Below, one piece after another: positions 26,949 through 35,802 of a DNA stretch of 64,000 nucleotides. The notes beneath the pieces are model-generated. The model ran no database searches. It was not told the DNA's origin and was given only the letters and a program-made list of their open reading frames with translations. The stretch's first letter is position 1, and each line of letters opens with the position of its first letter. Source of the stretch: Gemmatimonadaceae bacterium (GTDB lineage Bacteria; Gemmatimonadota; Gemmatimonadetes; Gemmatimonadales; Gemmatimonadaceae); NCBI GenBank assembly GCA_035606695.1, contig DATNEW010000015.1:186001-250000 (forward strand), written 5' to 3'. The translations under genes were made by a program, and so were the position numbers.

Positions 26949-29900
26949 ATGTCATTCTCAACGTTGACGCGCGGCGCTCTCGTCGCGCTCTTGATTCCCG
27001 CGTTCCTGAGCGCCCAGGGTCGACGCGGCGGCCGCGGTGCCGGTGCAGGTTCTGGCGCGGACACCGCCAACTCCGGCGACGTTTCCTGGCGCAACATCGG
27101 ACCCGACGCCTCCGGCCGCATGGTTGCCGTTGCCGGCTCCGACGCTCGGCCCAACGAGTACTATTTCGGCACCACGGGCGGCGGCGTCTGGAAGACTACC
27201 GACGGCGGCAAGTCGGCCGTGCCGGTAACCGACAAGTATTTCGGCGGCACGATCGGCGCGATCGCCGTCGATCAGAAGAATCCGGACGTCGTCTGGGTCG
27301 GCGGCGGCGAGTATCCCATTCGCGGCAACGTCTCGTACGGTGAAGGTGTCTGGAAGACCACCGACGGCGGGAAGACCTGGGCCTCGCTCGGCCTCAAGGA
27401 AACGCAGCAGATCTCGCGCATTCGGATCGATCCGCGAAATCCCGACGTCGCGTACGTCGCGGCGCTCGGCCACGTCTGGGGACCGAATGCCGAGCGCGGC
27501 GTCTTCAAGACGACGGACGGCGGCAAGAGCTGGCGGAAGGTGCTGTTCCGCAACGATTCGACTGGCGCGATCGAGCTGCAGATGGACCCGTCGAATCCCG
27601 ATGTGCTCTATGCGGCGCTGTGGCAGGCCGGGCGCAAGCCGTGGCTCTTGATCAGCGGCGGGACCGGCGGCGGCATCTTCAAGTCGACCGATGCCGGCGA
27701 GCACTGGACGGAGATCACGCACAACACCGGTTTGCCGAGCGGGTTGATCGGCAACGTGGGAATGGCGATCTCGCCGGCGAAGCCGAACCGCATCTGGGCG
27801 CTGATCGAGAACGAGCCGGGCGGCGGTGTGTATCGCTCGGATGATGCGGGTACGACGTGGACGCTCTTGAATCAGAGCCGCGACATTCGGCAGCGCGCCT
27901 GGTATTTCGGGCGCGTGTTCGCGGACCCCAAGGATACGAACGTCGTCTACAGCCTGAACGTGGGCACGTTCATCTCGCGGGACGGCGGCAAGACGTTCGT
28001 GCAGGCGCCCGTGCGCGGCGGCAGCGACAATCACGATTTGTGGATTGCGCCGAACGATCCGAAGCGTATGGCGATCGTGTACGATCAGGGTGCATCGACG
28101 ACGACGGACGGCGGCGCGAACATGACGCGCGTCAATACACCGACCGGCCAGTTCTATCATGTGCATCTGCTCAACAAGGTGCCGTTCGACGTCTGTGGCG
28201 CGAAGCAGGACGCGGGGTCGCAGTGCGGCCCAATTCGTCAGCCCGCCGGGTTCGGGCGCGGCGGCGGTGGTGGCGGCGGTGGTGGACGCGGTGGTGCGCC
28301 GGCCGCTCCGGCGTCGCCCTACTCGGAGTTCTATCCCGCGGCGGGCGGTGAGTCGGGCTACATGGCGTCCGACCCGACCGATCCGAACGTCACGTTCGGC
28401 GGCAACTACAGCGGCGTGATCGACATGCAGAACCGCGCGACGGGCGAGCGCGGCCGTCTCGATCCGTGGCCGCTCAATCCGATGGGCCACGACGCGAAGG
28501 ACTCGAAGTATCGCTTCCAGTGGACGTTCCCGATCATGAACTCGCCGCACGATCCGAACGTGCTGTACGTCGGGTCGAACGTGGTATTCAAGTCCTCTGA
28601 CAAGGGCAAGACCTGGCAGATCATCTCGCCCGATCTGACGAAGCACGATCCGGCGACGCTGGGACCCTCGGGCGGTCCGATCAGCAAGGACCAGACGTCG
28701 ATCGAGTACTACGCCACGGTCTTCGCGCTGCAGGAGTCGCCGATCACCGCGGGGCTGATCTGGGCGGGCTCGGACGACGGGCTCATTCACATCACGCGCG
28801 ACGGCGGCAAGACATGGAAGAACGTGACGCCCAAGGGACTGGCGCCGTGGACGCGCATCTCGATCATCGATCCGTCGCCGCACAACCCGGGCACGGCATG
28901 GGTCGCGGCGAACCGGTATCAGCTCGACGACTACGCGCCCTATCTGTACAAGACGACGGATTACGGCGCGACGTGGACGCGCATCAATGACGGCATTCCG
29001 AACGGCGAATACACCCGGTCGATTCGTGAGGACCTGGTGAAGCCGGGCCTCCTGTACGCGGCGACCGAGCGCGGGATGTGGATGTCGCGCGACGCCGGAG
29101 CGCATTGGGAGAGTCTCAAGAAGAATCTGCCGCCGGTGCCCGTGCACGACATCGCGCTGCGCGACGACGACATGGCGATCGCCACGCACGGACGCGCTTT
29201 CTGGGTCATGGAGAACCTGGCATTGTTGCGCCAGGCGCCCGAGGCCGAGGCCGCGGAGCGCGCCGGGAAGGATTTCCTGTATACGCCCGCGCCCGCCTAC
29301 CGCGCGACCGGCGCGTCGATTCAGTATCGTCTCGCGCACGACAACGCGCCGGTGACGATCGAGCTGTTCGATCCGGCCGGCAAGCTTATTAGAAAATACT
29401 CATCAACGGATACCGTGGCCGCGCAGGGTGGGCGGGGCGGCGGCCGGGGCGGCTTCGGCGGCCAGCAGCGCGTCACGACGCGCACCGGGCTCAATCGGTA
29501 TACCTGGAATCTGCAGTATCCCGACGCGACCACGTTCCAGAACATGATTCTGTGGCAGGGTTCGACGTCGGGCCCGTTCGCCGCGCCGGGCACGTACACG
29601 GTGCACGTGATCGTGGGAAACAACGCCCCGCTCAGCGAGAAGCTGGTCGTGCGCAAGGATCCGCAGACCAAGGCGACGAATGCCGATCTCGCCGAGCAAT
29701 TGCGGTTCGGCCTGCAGGTGCGTGACAGCGTGAGCGCGGCGAACGAAGCCATTCGCGTCATTCGCAACGTGAAGCGCCAGCTCGAGGACCGCGCGCAGAA
29801 GATGTCGGGCACGCCCAGCTTCGGCGCGATGGCGAAGTCGTTCGAGGATCAACTCTCGAACGTCGAGGACTCGATCTACCAGACGCGCAACCAGAGCGGG

Positions 29901-30167
29901 GAAGATCCACTCAACTTCCCGATCCGCATCAACAATCAGCTCGCGGCGCTGCTGGGCTTCGTCACGGCAGGCGAGCGTCGGCCGCCGCCGCAGTCCTACG
30001 ACGTGTTCAAGGTGCTGGCGCCGAAGTTCCAGACCGAGGATGCGCGCTACAAGCGCATCATGCTCGACCTGATGAAGCTCAATGCGGCGCTCAAGGCGGC
30101 GGGGCAGCCGGAGATCGTGCCGAGTGATGTCGAAGCGCCGGCGCCAAGGCGAGAAGGGATTAGCTAA
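26949..30167 (+). CDS. exported sortilin/VPS10-like Asp-box (BNR) repeat protein
   Basis: This 1072-aa protein has a signal peptide (MSFSTLTRGALVALLIPAFL, cleavage after LSAQ). Many Asp-box motifs follow (GVWKTTDGGKSAVP, VFKTTDGGKSWRKV, IFKSTDAGEHWTEI, FKSSDKGKTWQII, HITRDGGKTWKNV), indicating beta-propellers over residues of about 45-800. The C-terminal region is alpha/beta with coiled-coil-like helices. Glycine/arginine-rich tracts interrupt it after the signal peptide, near residue 440 and near residue 825. Such proteins are common in Gemmatimonadota and Bacteroidota; glycosidase activity is often annotated but unproven. The chosen ATG gives a clean signal peptide. Confidence 0.85.
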   Translation: MSFSTLTRGALVALLIPAFLSAQGRRGGRGAGAGSGADTANSGDVSWRNIGPDASGRMVAVAGSDARPNEYYFGTTGGGVWKTTDGGKSAVPVTDKYFGGTIGAIAVDQKNPDVVWVGGGEYPIRGNVSYGEGVWKTTDGGKTWASLGLKETQQISRIRIDPRNPDVAYVAALGHVWGPNAERGVFKTTDGGKSWRKVLFRNDSTGAIELQMDPSNPDVLYAALWQAGRKPWLLISGGTGGGIFKSTDAGEHWTEITHNTGLPSGLIGNVGMAISPAKPNRIWALIENEPGGGVYRSDDAGTTWTLLNQSRDIRQRAWYFGRVFADPKDTNVVYSLNVGTFISRDGGKTFVQAPVRGGSDNHDLWIAPNDPKRMAIVYDQGASTTTDGGANMTRVNTPTGQFYHVHLLNKVPFDVCGAKQDAGSQCGPIRQPAGFGRGGGGGGGGGRGGAPAAPASPYSEFYPAAGGESGYMASDPTDPNVTFGGNYSGVIDMQNRATGERGRLDPWPLNPMGHDAKDSKYRFQWTFPIMNSPHDPNVLYVGSNVVFKSSDKGKTWQIISPDLTKHDPATLGPSGGPISKDQTSIEYYATVFALQESPITAGLIWAGSDDGLIHITRDGGKTWKNVTPKGLAPWTRISIIDPSPHNPGTAWVAANRYQLDDYAPYLYKTTDYGATWTRINDGIPNGEYTRSIREDLVKPGLLYAATERGMWMSRDAGAHWESLKKNLPPVPVHDIALRDDDMAIATHGRAFWVMENLALLRQAPEAEAAERAGKDFLYTPAPAYRATGASIQYRLAHDNAPVTIELFDPAGKLIRKYSSTDTVAAQGGRGGGRGGFGGQQRVTTRTGLNRYTWNLQYPDATTFQNMILWQGSTSGPFAAPGTYTVHVIVGNNAPLSEKLVVRKDPQTKATNADLAEQLRFGLQVRDSVSAANEAIRVIRNVKRQLEDRAQKMSGTPSFGAMAKSFEDQLSNVEDSIYQTRNQSGEDPLNFPIRINNQLAALLGFVTAGERRPPPQSYDVFKVLAPKFQTEDARYKRIMLDLMKLNAALKAAGQPEIVPSDVEAPAPRREGIS

Positions 30168-30169
30168 TT

Positions 30170-30260
30170 GTCATCCTGATCTTGAGCGTAGCGAAGGGAA
30201 GGACCCCGGTCGCAGCGGAGCGCTCCGCTGCGACCGGGGTCCTTCGCTGCGCTCAGGATG
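30170..30260. repeat. family-1 inverted repeat with a 42-base perfect palindrome at its centre
   Basis: The left arm GTCATCCTGATCTTGAGCGT is matched by the right arm CCTTCGCTGCGCTCAGGATG. Between them 30201-30242 is perfectly self-complementary, with half-site GGACCCCGGTCGCAGCGGAG plus C. It fills the gap between two convergent genes and could form a very stable hairpin, though no T-run follows. Confidence 0.9.
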
Positions 30261-30264
30261 CCCC

Positions 30265-31434
30265 TCAGCGCTGCAGGACGCCCAGTCCGAGTCCCCACGG
30301 CGACACGATGCCGTAGCGCATCCCGCCGGTTCGCACCTGCTGCACCCACAATCCCGGCGACACCCCACGCCACGTGAGCACACCAGGATAGACGTTCAGC
30401 GTCACGCCGTTCGTGCTGCCGCCCTTCGAGACGAGCGACGCCAGCAGCGACCCTTGACGGTCGACGAAGAAGCCGAAGTTCGGTTGAAGCGTCACCGTCT
30501 TCTTGTTCGTCGCGGGATCGATCACGGGGTTGTCCGAGGGATCGAAGCCCGCCGTCGCCGAAACCCAATAGTCAGCGCCCACGCGGCGCGACGGACCGAA
30601 GAGAAACGCGTTGCCGAACGTGTTGATCGCGCGCCAGTTGGTCGTGCCCGGAAGCTCGGTGCGCGCCATCGCCATCATATAAGCATTCTCTAAATTCGGC
30701 CCGATCATCGTCGGCTGCCCCATCCACGTCTTGAACTCGAGCGCCCGGCCGAACTGCCGCTTCGCCCAATCCTGGTTGAACAGGATGATCGAGCCGAGGT
30801 CGAAGATCGTGAGATCCGTGAGGCTGTCTTCGTTCTCGCAGCAGAAGCCGATGTGCTCCACGGTCTCGGTGAGCAAATGCCACGCGTACATCGTGAATCC
30901 GGACGCGATCTCCGGGTGCGCCACGCCGTGCTGCTCGTACCACTCCACCATCTCGGCGTAGGTGGCGCCGCCGCCGAACAGGTGCAGATGGTAGTTGGGA
31001 TACCACTGCCCGCCGCCGCTGCTCTTGCCGGACAACGGAAAGACCTCGTCGACCAGCCAGTTGCGCACGCCGAAGTGACGGACGACCGCATCGTAATGCA
31101 GCACCGAGTACCACAGGGAATGAAATCCTGGCCCATACGCGAGCCGAAAGATCGGCCGTGTCGGCGAGGTGCGCAGCTGATCGAACCCGCCGTTCACGAC
31201 AAGTGAGAGCGGATTGAACTGCGACTCACTACCGTAGTCGCGATGGCCGTAGAACCGTGTCGTCACCTCGCGCGTCCTCGTCGCGTCGCTCGCGGGGGCG
31301 GACGGCGGCGCGTGTGTCGAATCCGTGCTCGGCACCGGCGCAGACGACGTTGGGGGCGCCGTATGGCACGCCCCCAACGTGACAATGGTACTCGCTGCGA
31401 TCGACAGTGCTCGAAAAGGTCCTGGCTTCCTCAC
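30265..31434 (-). CDS. lipoprotein of unknown function (389 aa)
   Basis: The GTG start overlaps nothing but lies one base from the stop of the upstream M20 gene, so the pair is an operon. The N-terminus has a hydrophobic stretch and lipobox (STIVTLGACHT, Cys at about residue 22), then a Ser/Thr/Pro-rich linker to about residue 60. The globular part is rich in Tyr, Trp, Phe and Gly (FHSLWYSVLHYDAVVRHFG, NYHLHLFGGGATYAEMVEWY) and ends in strand-like GVLTWRGVSPGLWVQQV, a pattern compatible with an outer-membrane-associated barrel. I do not recognise the family. A start at 31461 is also in frame. Confidence 0.65.
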   Translation of the reverse strand: MRKPGPFRALSIAASTIVTLGACHTAPPTSSAPVPSTDSTHAPPSAPASDATRTREVTTRFYGHRDYGSESQFNPLSLVVNGGFDQLRTSPTRPIFRLAYGPGFHSLWYSVLHYDAVVRHFGVRNWLVDEVFPLSGKSSGGGQWYPNYHLHLFGGGATYAEMVEWYEQHGVAHPEIASGFTMYAWHLLTETVEHIGFCCENEDSLTDLTIFDLGSIILFNQDWAKRQFGRALEFKTWMGQPTMIGPNLENAYMMAMARTELPGTTNWRAINTFGNAFLFGPSRRVGADYWVSATAGFDPSDNPVIDPATNKKTVTLQPNFGFFVDRQGSLLASLVSKGGSTNGVTLNVYPGVLTWRGVSPGLWVQQVRTGGMRYGIVSPWGLGLGVLQR

Positions 31435-31435
31435 C

Positions 31436-33118
31436 TCACGGCACGGCCTTCGTCGTATCACGCACCGTGGGATACTTGATCCCCAGCTGATCGAGATAGG
31501 TCTTGTACTTCGTCGGATCGTAATAGTATTTGCGCATTTCCGGGCGGTACTTGTCCATGATCGATTTGTTGAGCCAGATCGCCGGTTTGTCTTCGGCGCG
31601 CATCAGCGGAAAGTACTTGATGTCCTTCGTCTGCACGTTGCGGAAATAGTCCCACGCCTGCGTGACGACGGACGGTTTGGTCATCAGATCGAGCGTCGTC
31701 AACGCTTGTACTTTCGCGCCGGCCGTCGCGCCCTTGTGCGCGATGGGCGTCGCCATCGAGATCGCATTCGCCCAGTTGTGCCCCGGCAGACCCGGGATGT
31801 TGCCGGGAAACCGCAGCGTAACGGTCGGCACGTTCCACGACACGTCGCCGATGTCGTCGCTGCCGCCGCCGCGCAGATCCTGCTCGCGCGGCGGTGCGTT
31901 GAGCGATTGCTGCACGTTCGACGGCAGCCCGACGGTGCGCTGATGCAACTCGCGCTGAATGCCGCGCGCGAGCGTCTGGTCCTTGTCATCCCACTGCGGC
32001 ATGCCCACGGCCTTGATGTTCTGGAGCATGTCCTCGGCGATCACCTTGTTGAAGTGCCCCGACCATCCCGAGCCGAGGATGTCGACGGACGCAAGGCGCG
32101 TGCTCGTCATCATCGCCGCGGCGCGAGCGATCGTGTCGCCGAGCGCGAAGAGTGCTTCCGTCTTCGGCGAATCGGTTTCGCGGAAGAAATACCACACCGC
32201 GGCGGTCGGCGGCACGACGTTCGGCTGATCGCCGCCGTCGGTGATCACGTAATGCGAGCGCTGGGTGAGCGCGAGATGCTCGCGCCGGAAATTCCACGCG
32301 ACGTCCATGAGCTCCACGGCGTCGAGCGCGCTGCGGCCGGCCCACGGGGCGCCGGCGGCGTGCGCGCTCGATCCCAGAAAGTTGAAGCGCGCGCTGATGA
32401 GCGCGTTCTGGCCCGAGTTGCCGTACGACACGCCCATGTCGCTCGAGATGTGCGCGAACAACACGACGTCGACGTCCTTGAACATGCCGGCGCGCACGAA
32501 GTACGCTTTCGCCGCCATTTGCTCCTCGGCAATGCCCGGCCACAGCTGAATCGTGCCGGGAATGTGCTCGCGCTCCATGATCTTCTTCACCGCGATCGCG
32601 GCGGTGATGTTCATCGGCACGCCGGCGTTGTGGCCTTCGCCGTGTCCCGGTGCGCCGGTGATGAGTGGATCCTTATAGCCGACGCCGGGCTTCTGATTCG
32701 CCTGCGGAATGTCGTCGACGTCGGAGCCGAGCGAGATCATCGGCTTGCCGGAGCCCCATGTGGCCACCCATGCCGTCGGCACCCCGGCGAATCCGTGCTG
32801 CACCTTGAAGCCGTTCTTCTCGAGAATGCCGGTGAGATATTTCGTGGTTTCTTCTTCCTGCATGCCGAGCTCGCCGAAGCTGTACACCATGTCCACCATC
32901 TGCTGCGTGAAGGTGGCCATGCTGTCGACCAGACGCTCGGCGTCCTTCTTCATGGACGCGAGATGCGCGTCGTCGGCGGGAAGGTTGACGGGGAAGGTGA
33001 CTTCAGGGCGGTTGTCCGGCCCGCCGCCTCCGCGCTGGGCGGCGAGAAGCGCGGGAAGGCTGGTCACGGTGAGCGCCGCGGCGAGTGACGCACGAACGAT
33101 GTCGAATCGTGAACGCAT
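31436..33118 (-). CDS. exported M20 family peptidase/amidohydrolase (AbgB-like)
   Basis: This 560-aa protein has a signal peptide (MRSRFDIVRASLAAALTVTS, cleavage after LLAAQ) followed by a short RGGGG tract. GSDVDDIPQANQKPG, GAPGHGEGHNAGVPMNITAA and WPGIAEEQMAAKAYFVRAG supply the metal ligands and catalytic Glu of the M20 AbgB type, and a dimerisation domain follows (SSAHAAGAPWAGRSALDAVEL). It probably hydrolyses an amide or peptide substrate in the periplasm. It is the first gene of a pair with the unknown lipoprotein. The ATG gives the signal peptide; longer starts do not. Confidence 0.85.
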   Translation of the reverse strand: MRSRFDIVRASLAAALTVTSLPALLAAQRGGGGPDNRPEVTFPVNLPADDAHLASMKKDAERLVDSMATFTQQMVDMVYSFGELGMQEEETTKYLTGILEKNGFKVQHGFAGVPTAWVATWGSGKPMISLGSDVDDIPQANQKPGVGYKDPLITGAPGHGEGHNAGVPMNITAAIAVKKIMEREHIPGTIQLWPGIAEEQMAAKAYFVRAGMFKDVDVVLFAHISSDMGVSYGNSGQNALISARFNFLGSSAHAAGAPWAGRSALDAVELMDVAWNFRREHLALTQRSHYVITDGGDQPNVVPPTAAVWYFFRETDSPKTEALFALGDTIARAAAMMTSTRLASVDILGSGWSGHFNKVIAEDMLQNIKAVGMPQWDDKDQTLARGIQRELHQRTVGLPSNVQQSLNAPPREQDLRGGGSDDIGDVSWNVPTVTLRFPGNIPGLPGHNWANAISMATPIAHKGATAGAKVQALTTLDLMTKPSVVTQAWDYFRNVQTKDIKYFPLMRAEDKPAIWLNKSIMDKYRPEMRKYYYDPTKYKTYLDQLGIKYPTVRDTTKAVP

Positions 33119-33215
33119 TGAATTTTTGAATTCCGGGGAAGACGTCGGCGAGGATGGAGCGGCGAGACCTGAGAATTCTTCACGCCATTCGCGGCCGCCG
33201 CAACCACCCGTGCGC

Positions 33216-34511
33216 TCATCCACTCGCGACAGACGCGAGCACGCGTTCGACGGCGTGCACGTCGGGCTCGATCTCGATCGGCCGATTGGCCAGCGCCGGG
33301 ATCGGATCGGTGTGTTGGTGATACCGCACGACCGCTTCCGGATCCTTGAGCACGTGTCCGGTCAACACCGCGACGACGGATGCACCGTCGCCGATCACGC
33401 CTTCGCGCCGCATTGCGACGACGCCGGCGACGCTCGCCGCGCTTGCGGGCTCGCACCCGATTCCGGCGGCATCGATCACGGCTTTCGCTTCGAGAATCTG
33501 CGCATCGCTCACGTCGGTGACGACGCCGTTGGTTTCGCGAATGGTGCGCACCGCGCGATTCCACGACGCCGGCGCGCCGATGCGAATCGCGGTCGCGACC
33601 GTTTCGGGCTCGACGCGCAGCTGCTTGCGGAAGTCGCCGCGAAAGCTCGCCGCGAACGGCGCCGCGCCCGACGCCTGCACGGCGAGCACGCGCGGGACGC
33701 GATCGATCAACCCAATCGCGTGGGCCTCACGAAGCGCTTTGCCGAACGCCGCGGTGTTGCCGAGGTTCCCCGCGGGCAGCGCGATCCAATCGGGCGCGAC
33801 CCAATCGAGCTGCTCCAGCAGCTCGAGCACGATCGTCTTCTGTCCCTCGAGCCGGAATGGATTCACCGAATTGAGCAGTTGAATGCCGAGTACGTGGCTC
33901 GATTCGCGCGCAAGCGCGAGGCAGTCATCGAAGTTGCCGTGCACGATGAGCGTACGCGCGCCGTACGCCATCGTCTGCGCGATCTTGCCCAGCGCGACCT
34001 TGCCCGCGGGCACGAACACCAGCGCGGGAATCCCCGCTTGCGCCGCATAAGCCGCGAGCGACGCCGACGTGTTGCCGGTCGACGCGCATGCGACGGCGCG
34101 CGCGTTGGTGCGCTTCGCCTGCGTCATCGCCACCGCCATTCCGCGATCCTTGAATGATCCGGTGGGATTGTGCCCCTCGTGCTTGATCAGCAGTCCGGTG
34201 ACGCTCGTGAACCGGGCGATGCGCTCGCGTGCGAGGAGCGGTGTGTTCCCCTCGGGATGACTGACGATGTCGGCAGGCCGTACCGACGGCAGCACCAGCT
34301 CGCGATAGCGCCACACGCCGGATCGATCGACGCCCGTCATCGCCGAACGGCGAGATGCGAACGCCGACTTGAGCGTCGACGCGTCGTGGCGCGGCGGATG
34401 TACGAGCTCCAGGAGCCCGTCGCACACCGGACACGACGCGGCCGCATCGTGCTCGCTCAACTCGGCGCCGCATTGTTCGCATCGCTGCAACGATCCCGCG
34501 TGCTTCGGCAT
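33216..34511 (-). CDS. thrC: threonine synthase
   Basis: This 431-aa PLP enzyme makes threonine from phosphohomoserine. The N-terminus has a zinc-ribbon-like CEQCGAELSEHDAAASCPVC found in many class-1 threonine synthases. GHNPTGSFKDRGMAVAM carries the PLP Lys, and ACASTGNTSASLAAYAAQ binds the phosphate. Its ATG overlaps the thrB stop by one base (TAATG). The product would be released to the cytoplasm; no homoserine dehydrogenase gene is present here. Confidence 0.95.
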   Translation of the reverse strand: MPKHAGSLQRCEQCGAELSEHDAAASCPVCDGLLELVHPPRHDASTLKSAFASRRSAMTGVDRSGVWRYRELVLPSVRPADIVSHPEGNTPLLARERIARFTSVTGLLIKHEGHNPTGSFKDRGMAVAMTQAKRTNARAVACASTGNTSASLAAYAAQAGIPALVFVPAGKVALGKIAQTMAYGARTLIVHGNFDDCLALARESSHVLGIQLLNSVNPFRLEGQKTIVLELLEQLDWVAPDWIALPAGNLGNTAAFGKALREAHAIGLIDRVPRVLAVQASGAAPFAASFRGDFRKQLRVEPETVATAIRIGAPASWNRAVRTIRETNGVVTDVSDAQILEAKAVIDAAGIGCEPASAASVAGVVAMRREGVIGDGASVVAVLTGHVLKDPEAVVRYHQHTDPIPALANRPIEIEPDVHAVERVLASVASG

Positions 34512-35464
34512 TACGTCGTCTCCACGATTCTCGTTCCCTCGCGATCGATCTCCGCCACGCGGCCGGTCGCGCGCATGCCGGCCGCGTCATACGCCGCGAT
34601 CATTGCATCGCAGATCCGGCGCGCACTCGCATCGCCGTCGGCGAACGCGAACGCCGACGGACCGCCGCCCGAGATCGAGCAGCCGAGCGCGCCGGCGTCG
34701 AGCGCGGCGTGCTTCGCGTCGATGAATCCGGGCAATAGTCTGGCACGCGCCGGCTCCGCGATGCGATCGTCGATCGTCCCGCGCAGCGCGTCGATGTTGC
34801 CGGAATAGAAGGCCGCGACCATCGCCGCAACCGCGGCCGCCTGCGCGAGCGCGGTTTGGCGATCGATGGTCGCGGGCAATACGGCGCGCGCATCAGCCGT
34901 GCGGAGTTGCATCCGTGGATGGACGAGCACCACGCGCAGTGCATCCGGCACGGGTAACGAAACGAACGACAGCGGCTCGATCGAACGAATGAGCAGCACG
35001 CCGCCGAACAGCGACGGCGCGAGGTTGTCGATATGCCGCCCGGCGACGCGCTCTTCGGCAACGAGCGCCGCCATCAGCAATTCGTCGCGCGAAAGGGGAT
35101 CGTCGAGCAATGCGTTGGTGGCCGCCGCACCGGCGAGTGCCGACGCGGCGCTGCCGCCTTGTCCGCCGGCGAGAGGGAGCCCTTTGGTCACATGTAACAC
35201 GAGACCGACGTCTCGCGCGCCGGCGCGACGCAACACCTCTGATGCGGCGATTGCCGACGCATGCGTGGTGGCGTCGGTCGAGAGATCGGGATGGCCCGCA
35301 TCGGCGACGAGAACGCCGGGCTGGTCGCTGAACGACGCGCGCACGGAGTCGCCCGGTCCAGTGACGGCGCAACCGAGTATGTCTAGTCCCGGCCCGAGGT
35401 TGCCGATGCCGCCGGGAGCGAAGGCGCGCGCCGACGAACGCGCGAACGAGCGTACGGCACTCAC
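34511..35464 (-). CDS. thrB: homoserine kinase
   Basis: This 317-aa GHMP kinase phosphorylates homoserine. The N-terminal RAFAPGGIGNLGPGLDILG, the ATP loop GLPLAGGQGGSAASALAGA and the C-terminal GCSISGGGPSAFAFAD are the three GHMP motifs. The GTG chosen puts the conserved core about 10 residues in. Another GTG 21 bases upstream is possible, and neither has a good ribosome-binding site. It overlaps thrC by one base, giving a thrBC operon. Confidence 0.92.
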   Translation of the reverse strand: MSAVRSFARSSARAFAPGGIGNLGPGLDILGCAVTGPGDSVRASFSDQPGVLVADAGHPDLSTDATTHASAIAASEVLRRAGARDVGLVLHVTKGLPLAGGQGGSAASALAGAAATNALLDDPLSRDELLMAALVAEERVAGRHIDNLAPSLFGGVLLIRSIEPLSFVSLPVPDALRVVLVHPRMQLRTADARAVLPATIDRQTALAQAAAVAAMVAAFYSGNIDALRGTIDDRIAEPARARLLPGFIDAKHAALDAGALGCSISGGGPSAFAFADGDASARRICDAMIAAYDAAGMRATGRVAEIDREGTRIVETT

Positions 35465-35599
35465 GGGGTCGCTTCGGTTGCTCACGATGCGCTGCAATCT
35501 CGCAAGGGACGGAAGAGGCGGTGATGGGGCGACGGGAGCGGCGTCAAACGATGACACGATTTTATCCAATCTTTGCGCTGTCTTTCGCTTACATGCTTC

Positions 35600-35661
35600 T
35601 TGACAATCATCGTGTCGGCGGGATACATCGGCCTTTGCATGTGACGAGAAGGCTGTATACA
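35600..35661 (+). promoter_or_regulatory. promoter-like boxes upstream of the SusC gene
   Basis: The 338-base gap between thrB and the SusC gene has no supported gene. It contains TTGACA (35600-35605) with a weak GATACA 16 bases on, and TTTGCA (35634-35639) with TATACA 16 bases on (35656-35661). Either could drive the SusC/SusD pair from an approximately 130-170-base leader. The boxes fit the general sigma-70 pattern only loosely. Confidence 0.35.
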
Positions 35662-35802
35662 AGGTTGGAGCCGCATACGAGTGTAAGCGACGATGTAAGC
35701 GCTCGGTGTGGACTTGCGGCGTGCCTCAACTCGCCCGGCACTCCGTGATTCACCGATTGAACGCGCCACCGCTTCCCCCACCACTCTCCCGAGGTGTCGA
35801 CC

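Noticed and set aside
26958-29339. A 793-codon open frame opposite the sortilin-like gene
   Set aside because: Low-complexity Arg-rich translation with no motif; the sense frame has signal peptide and Asp-boxes.
31325-33088. A 587-codon open frame opposite the exported M20 gene
   Set aside because: Composition typical of a GC-rich antisense frame, while the opposite strand has clear M20 motifs.
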